Origin: an uncultured bacterium
GTDB lineage: Bacteria > Cyanobacteriota > Vampirovibrionia > Gastranaerophilales > Gastranaerophilaceae
Direction: 5' to 3'
Assembly: GCA_900550295.1 (NCBI GenBank)
Contig: URRM01000015.1
Span: 1 to 25,682 of the forward strand
Length of the DNA stretch: 25,682 nt
Shown: piece after piece, positions 24,140 through 25,682 of the stretch
How the letters are laid out: each line of letters begins with the position of its first letter
Position numbering within the stretch: position 1 is the stretch's first letter
Made by a program: the position numbers and the translations under genes
The notes under the pieces: model-generated
Database searches by the model: none
What the model was told of the DNA's origin: nothing
The model's input: the letters and a program-made list of their open reading frames with translations, nothing else

Positions 24140-24167
24140 AGAGTCGTAAAAAATGAATATAAATATG

Positions 24168-24194
24168 AGCGAGGTTTTTTAATCTCGCTTTTTT
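24168..24194 (+). terminator. ahcY intrinsic terminator
   Basis: AGCGAG (24168-24173) pairs with CTCGCT (24184-24189) around a 10-nt loop, followed by T6. Confidence 0.85.
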
Positions 24195-24295
24195 GTGAAA
24201 TTTTGATGTCATTTTGTCGTAATTTTCTCCAAGCTTATTTTAAACATTTGATAACCTATTATACCATTTTTTGAAAAAGATTTAGTCCGTTTTTT

Positions 24296-24334
24296 TACGT
24301 ACAGAAAAATACGTACGTATTTTTACGTACACGT
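24296..24334. repeat. Cluster of four TACGTA sites with a 20-bp palindrome
   Basis: AAAAATACGTACGTATTTTT (24305-24324) is a perfect palindrome. TACGTAC occurs on both sides (24296-24302, 24324-24330). It lies in the spacer after ahcY. It may be a multi-site operator or a cruciform; no gene in the window is obviously controlled by it. Confidence 0.5.
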
Positions 24335-24616
24335 GGTACTCTTTTGGTCTGATAATGCCAATTTTCAGACTTGAAAAAGAAATTTGACTCTCATAGCCTG
24401 TTTTGCGGCGATTGAGCATATCTGTATTGACTTTACAACAATGATTTACCCGTTTTGTTATCCTAAAACATGAATTTTATATATTTCAATTTTAACATCT
24501 TTTTACAAAATTTCATGTCATTAAGATTCCGTGTCGTAACACGGGATGACATTATATTTTATTTCAAGTCATTACGGACATATTGCCAACCATCTAAACC
24601 TCACCAACCCCCTTAC
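24335..24616. other. Gene-free spacer with repeat hairpin
   Basis: The only clear feature is the dispersed repeat AGATTCCGTGTCG...CACGGGATGAC at 24524-24551, matching the one at 9498-9524. A 65-codon frame from 24470 runs through it and reads as translated repeat, so it is not called a gene. Confidence 0.55.
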
Positions 24617-24645
24617 TTGAAGAAACATACAAAGAATGTTATAAT
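24617..24645 (+). promoter_or_regulatory. Promoter of the second prepilin gene
   Basis: TTGAAG (24617-24622), 17-bp spacer, TATAAT (24640-24645), preceded by TGT (extended -10). Transcription is expected near 24652. SD AGAGGA (24669-24674) follows, 7 nt before ATG 24682. Confidence 0.75.
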
Positions 24646-24681
24646 AAGAAACAGAATAAGAATATAAAAGAGGATATGAAT

Positions 24682-25682
24682 ATGGTTAAAATGATTATAA
24701 ATAAAGACTCTCAAACCTTCGGGGGGGGGGGGGGTAAACACTAGTAGTAGAGCGACTTTTGGGCTTAAGGCTCAAGCCGTCATTGCGAGCGTAAGCGAAG
24801 CAATCCAAAGAATATTTACCAAAACGAATCATAAGTTTTTATGTCATCCCACTCTGCCGAGCAAAATAATCCAGCGAATTGTTTTGCGAGAGGTTGATGC
24901 GAGATTTCACGATATTGAGATTCTGTCAACATTCCGTAAAGCATTGGCTTTTACCCTTGCTGAAATCCTAATTGTAATGGGTATTATTGGCGTGGTTTCG
25001 GCATTGACTATTCCAAACTTGAACTCTTCAACTGCCGACAAAGAAAAAGTAGCTAAGGTTAAGAAAATATATCAAAATCTTGAAGAAGCCCAAGAGCGTG
25101 CTGTTGCAACTTATGGACCTATGAAAACTTGGTTTGTTTCTGATACATCAAAAAAAGTTGCTACAAACAAGTATGCAGATAGAATTATGGAGTTTATGAA
25201 AGTGTCAAAAGACTGCAAGCAATCTGTTAGCGGTTGTTTTCAAAATAAAAATTACAAAGATTCAGATAATACAGACCACGGCGGTGGACCAAATGTTTGG
25301 CCTGATGACCGTAAATTCAATTTAGCAGATGGAGCATCAATTTCATTAAGTATTGAACCAGTTGGGGCAAATGCTTGTAAAAGAGCTGATGATGGTACAA
25401 AATTTGGTGAAAGCAACAGATGTGGTTCTCTAAGTGTTGATATTGATGGCGGATTAAAAGGTAAAAATGCTTATGGTATAGATTTCTTCCAATTTGTTAT
25501 TACAACAGACGGAATACATCCAGCAGGTATTGAAAATTCAAATGGAGGTACCAATATTGTAAATTGGTGTTTTAAGAAAGGTAATGCTTGTACCGGTTGG
25601 GTAATAGCCAATGACAATATGGATTACTTAAAAACAGATGCAAGCGGTAAATGTCCTAATGGCAAGGTTTTGAACTGGACAA
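24682..25682 (+). CDS. Phase-variable prepilin-type protein, frame broken at a G14 tract (3' partial)
   Basis: Promoter, SD and ATG (24682; an in-frame ATG 24676 also exists) give 13 codons (MVKMIINKDSQTF), then 14 G (24721-24734). As written the frame ends five codons after the tract's Gly run begins to fade, at TAG 24742-24744. With 13 or 16 G it opens without any stop into RKALA|FTLAEILIVMGIIGVVSALTI, a prepilin helix with Glu at +5. The leader would be 89 residues and includes a dispersed repeat, against six in the first prepilin gene. The ectodomain has KDCKQSVSGCF, ADGASISLS, DIDGG and CTGWVIANDNMDYLK...CPNGKVLNW, shared with the gene at 9792. It leaves the window without a stop. As drawn it is OFF. 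Confidence 0.75.
24721..24734 (+). repeat. Poly-G tract (14 G), putative slipped-strand switch
   Basis: Fourteen consecutive G in an AT-rich genome, between the start codon and the signal of a prepilin gene. The count puts the two parts in different frames (start in frame with 24682, signal in frame with 24941). Confidence 0.85.
24779..24806. repeat. GTCATTGCGAG repeat inside the prepilin leader
   Basis: GTCATTGCGAGC...GAAGCAATCC matches the left end of the element at 9352. Further repeat-like sequence (GTCATCCC at 24843, GATATTGAGATTCTG at 24911) follows up to about 24925. In the ON frame it encodes VIASVSEAIQ and downstream leader residues without a stop. Confidence 0.7.

Noticed and set aside
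24470..24667. 65-codon frame with a -10-like TATCCT 5 nt before the ATG, resembling the leaderless genes
   Set aside because: The frame runs through a dispersed repeat and the promoter of the next gene; composition is not protein-like.

Overview
The window is about 25.7 kb of AT-rich chromosomal DNA from a motile bacterium with prepilin-type proteins. I infer a gut-type Melainabacteria/Vampirovibrionia (Gastranaerophilales-like) member. The basis is LL-diaminopimelate aminotransferase (DapL), secreted prepilins with an A|FTLAEIL cleavage signal and Cys-rich C-termini, a short flagellin, an FlhA-type protein, low GC and dispersed GTCAT...ATGAC repeats. No 16S gene or other direct taxonomic marker is present. 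Most genes are housekeeping. No phage, IS transposase, CRISPR array, tRNA or rRNA was seen.

Layout. 1-2776: leftward operon ruvB - yibE/F-like - bifunctional nuclease (BFN). 2934-4106: dapL, divergent from ruvB across an 18-bp palindromic promoter. 4155-4264: structured RNA and a bidirectional terminator. 4270-6357: leftward thiL and yebC. 6449-9273: metX, a flagellin with a two-hairpin CsrA-type leader, and a DUF2023-like gene. 9274-9770: repeat-rich spacer. 9792-10553: a prepilin-like gene. 10589-12714: leftward operon of a 39-aa protein, a 299-aa coiled-coil/winged-helix-like protein, and mnmA. 12878-18132: ctpA, recJ, tspO, a secreted repeat protein, and a membrane/TPR protein. 18208-19482: histidine kinase whose membrane anchor is cut off by an in-frame TGA. 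19484-20191: convergent stand-alone FlhA cytoplasmic-domain protein. 20313-20578: decayed fragment, possibly an M48 peptidase. 20726-24139: glmS, a 53-aa ORF, ahcY. 24140-25682: repeat-rich spacer, then a second prepilin gene with a 14-G tract between its start and its signal, running off the window.

Main discoveries. (1) The second prepilin gene looks phase variable. Its promoter, RBS and ATG lead into a G14 tract that puts it out of frame. Removing one G (or adding two) gives one uninterrupted frame running through an inserted dispersed repeat into the FTLAEIL signal. (2) Promoters in this window share an extended -10 (TGnTAnnnT). In four genes (ruvB, thiL, the FlhA-like gene, the TPR gene) the hexamer ends exactly 6 nt before the ATG with no Shine-Dalgarno sequence, the geometry of leaderless mRNAs. 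(3) The flagellin leader carries two hairpins with GGA in their loops plus a GGA in the RBS, as expected for CsrA control. (4) A single-TM protein retains both ends of the FlhA cytoplasmic domain but lacks its export-gate membrane part and the middle of the domain.

How the genes work together. MetX and AhcY belong to methionine/SAM metabolism. DapL serves lysine and peptidoglycan synthesis and GlmS supplies glucosamine-6-P for the envelope. RuvB and RecJ are recombination and repair enzymes. Flagellin, the FlhA-like protein and the two prepilin proteins are the surface or motility component, and the regulatory oddities (CsrA-type leader, G-tract) concentrate there.
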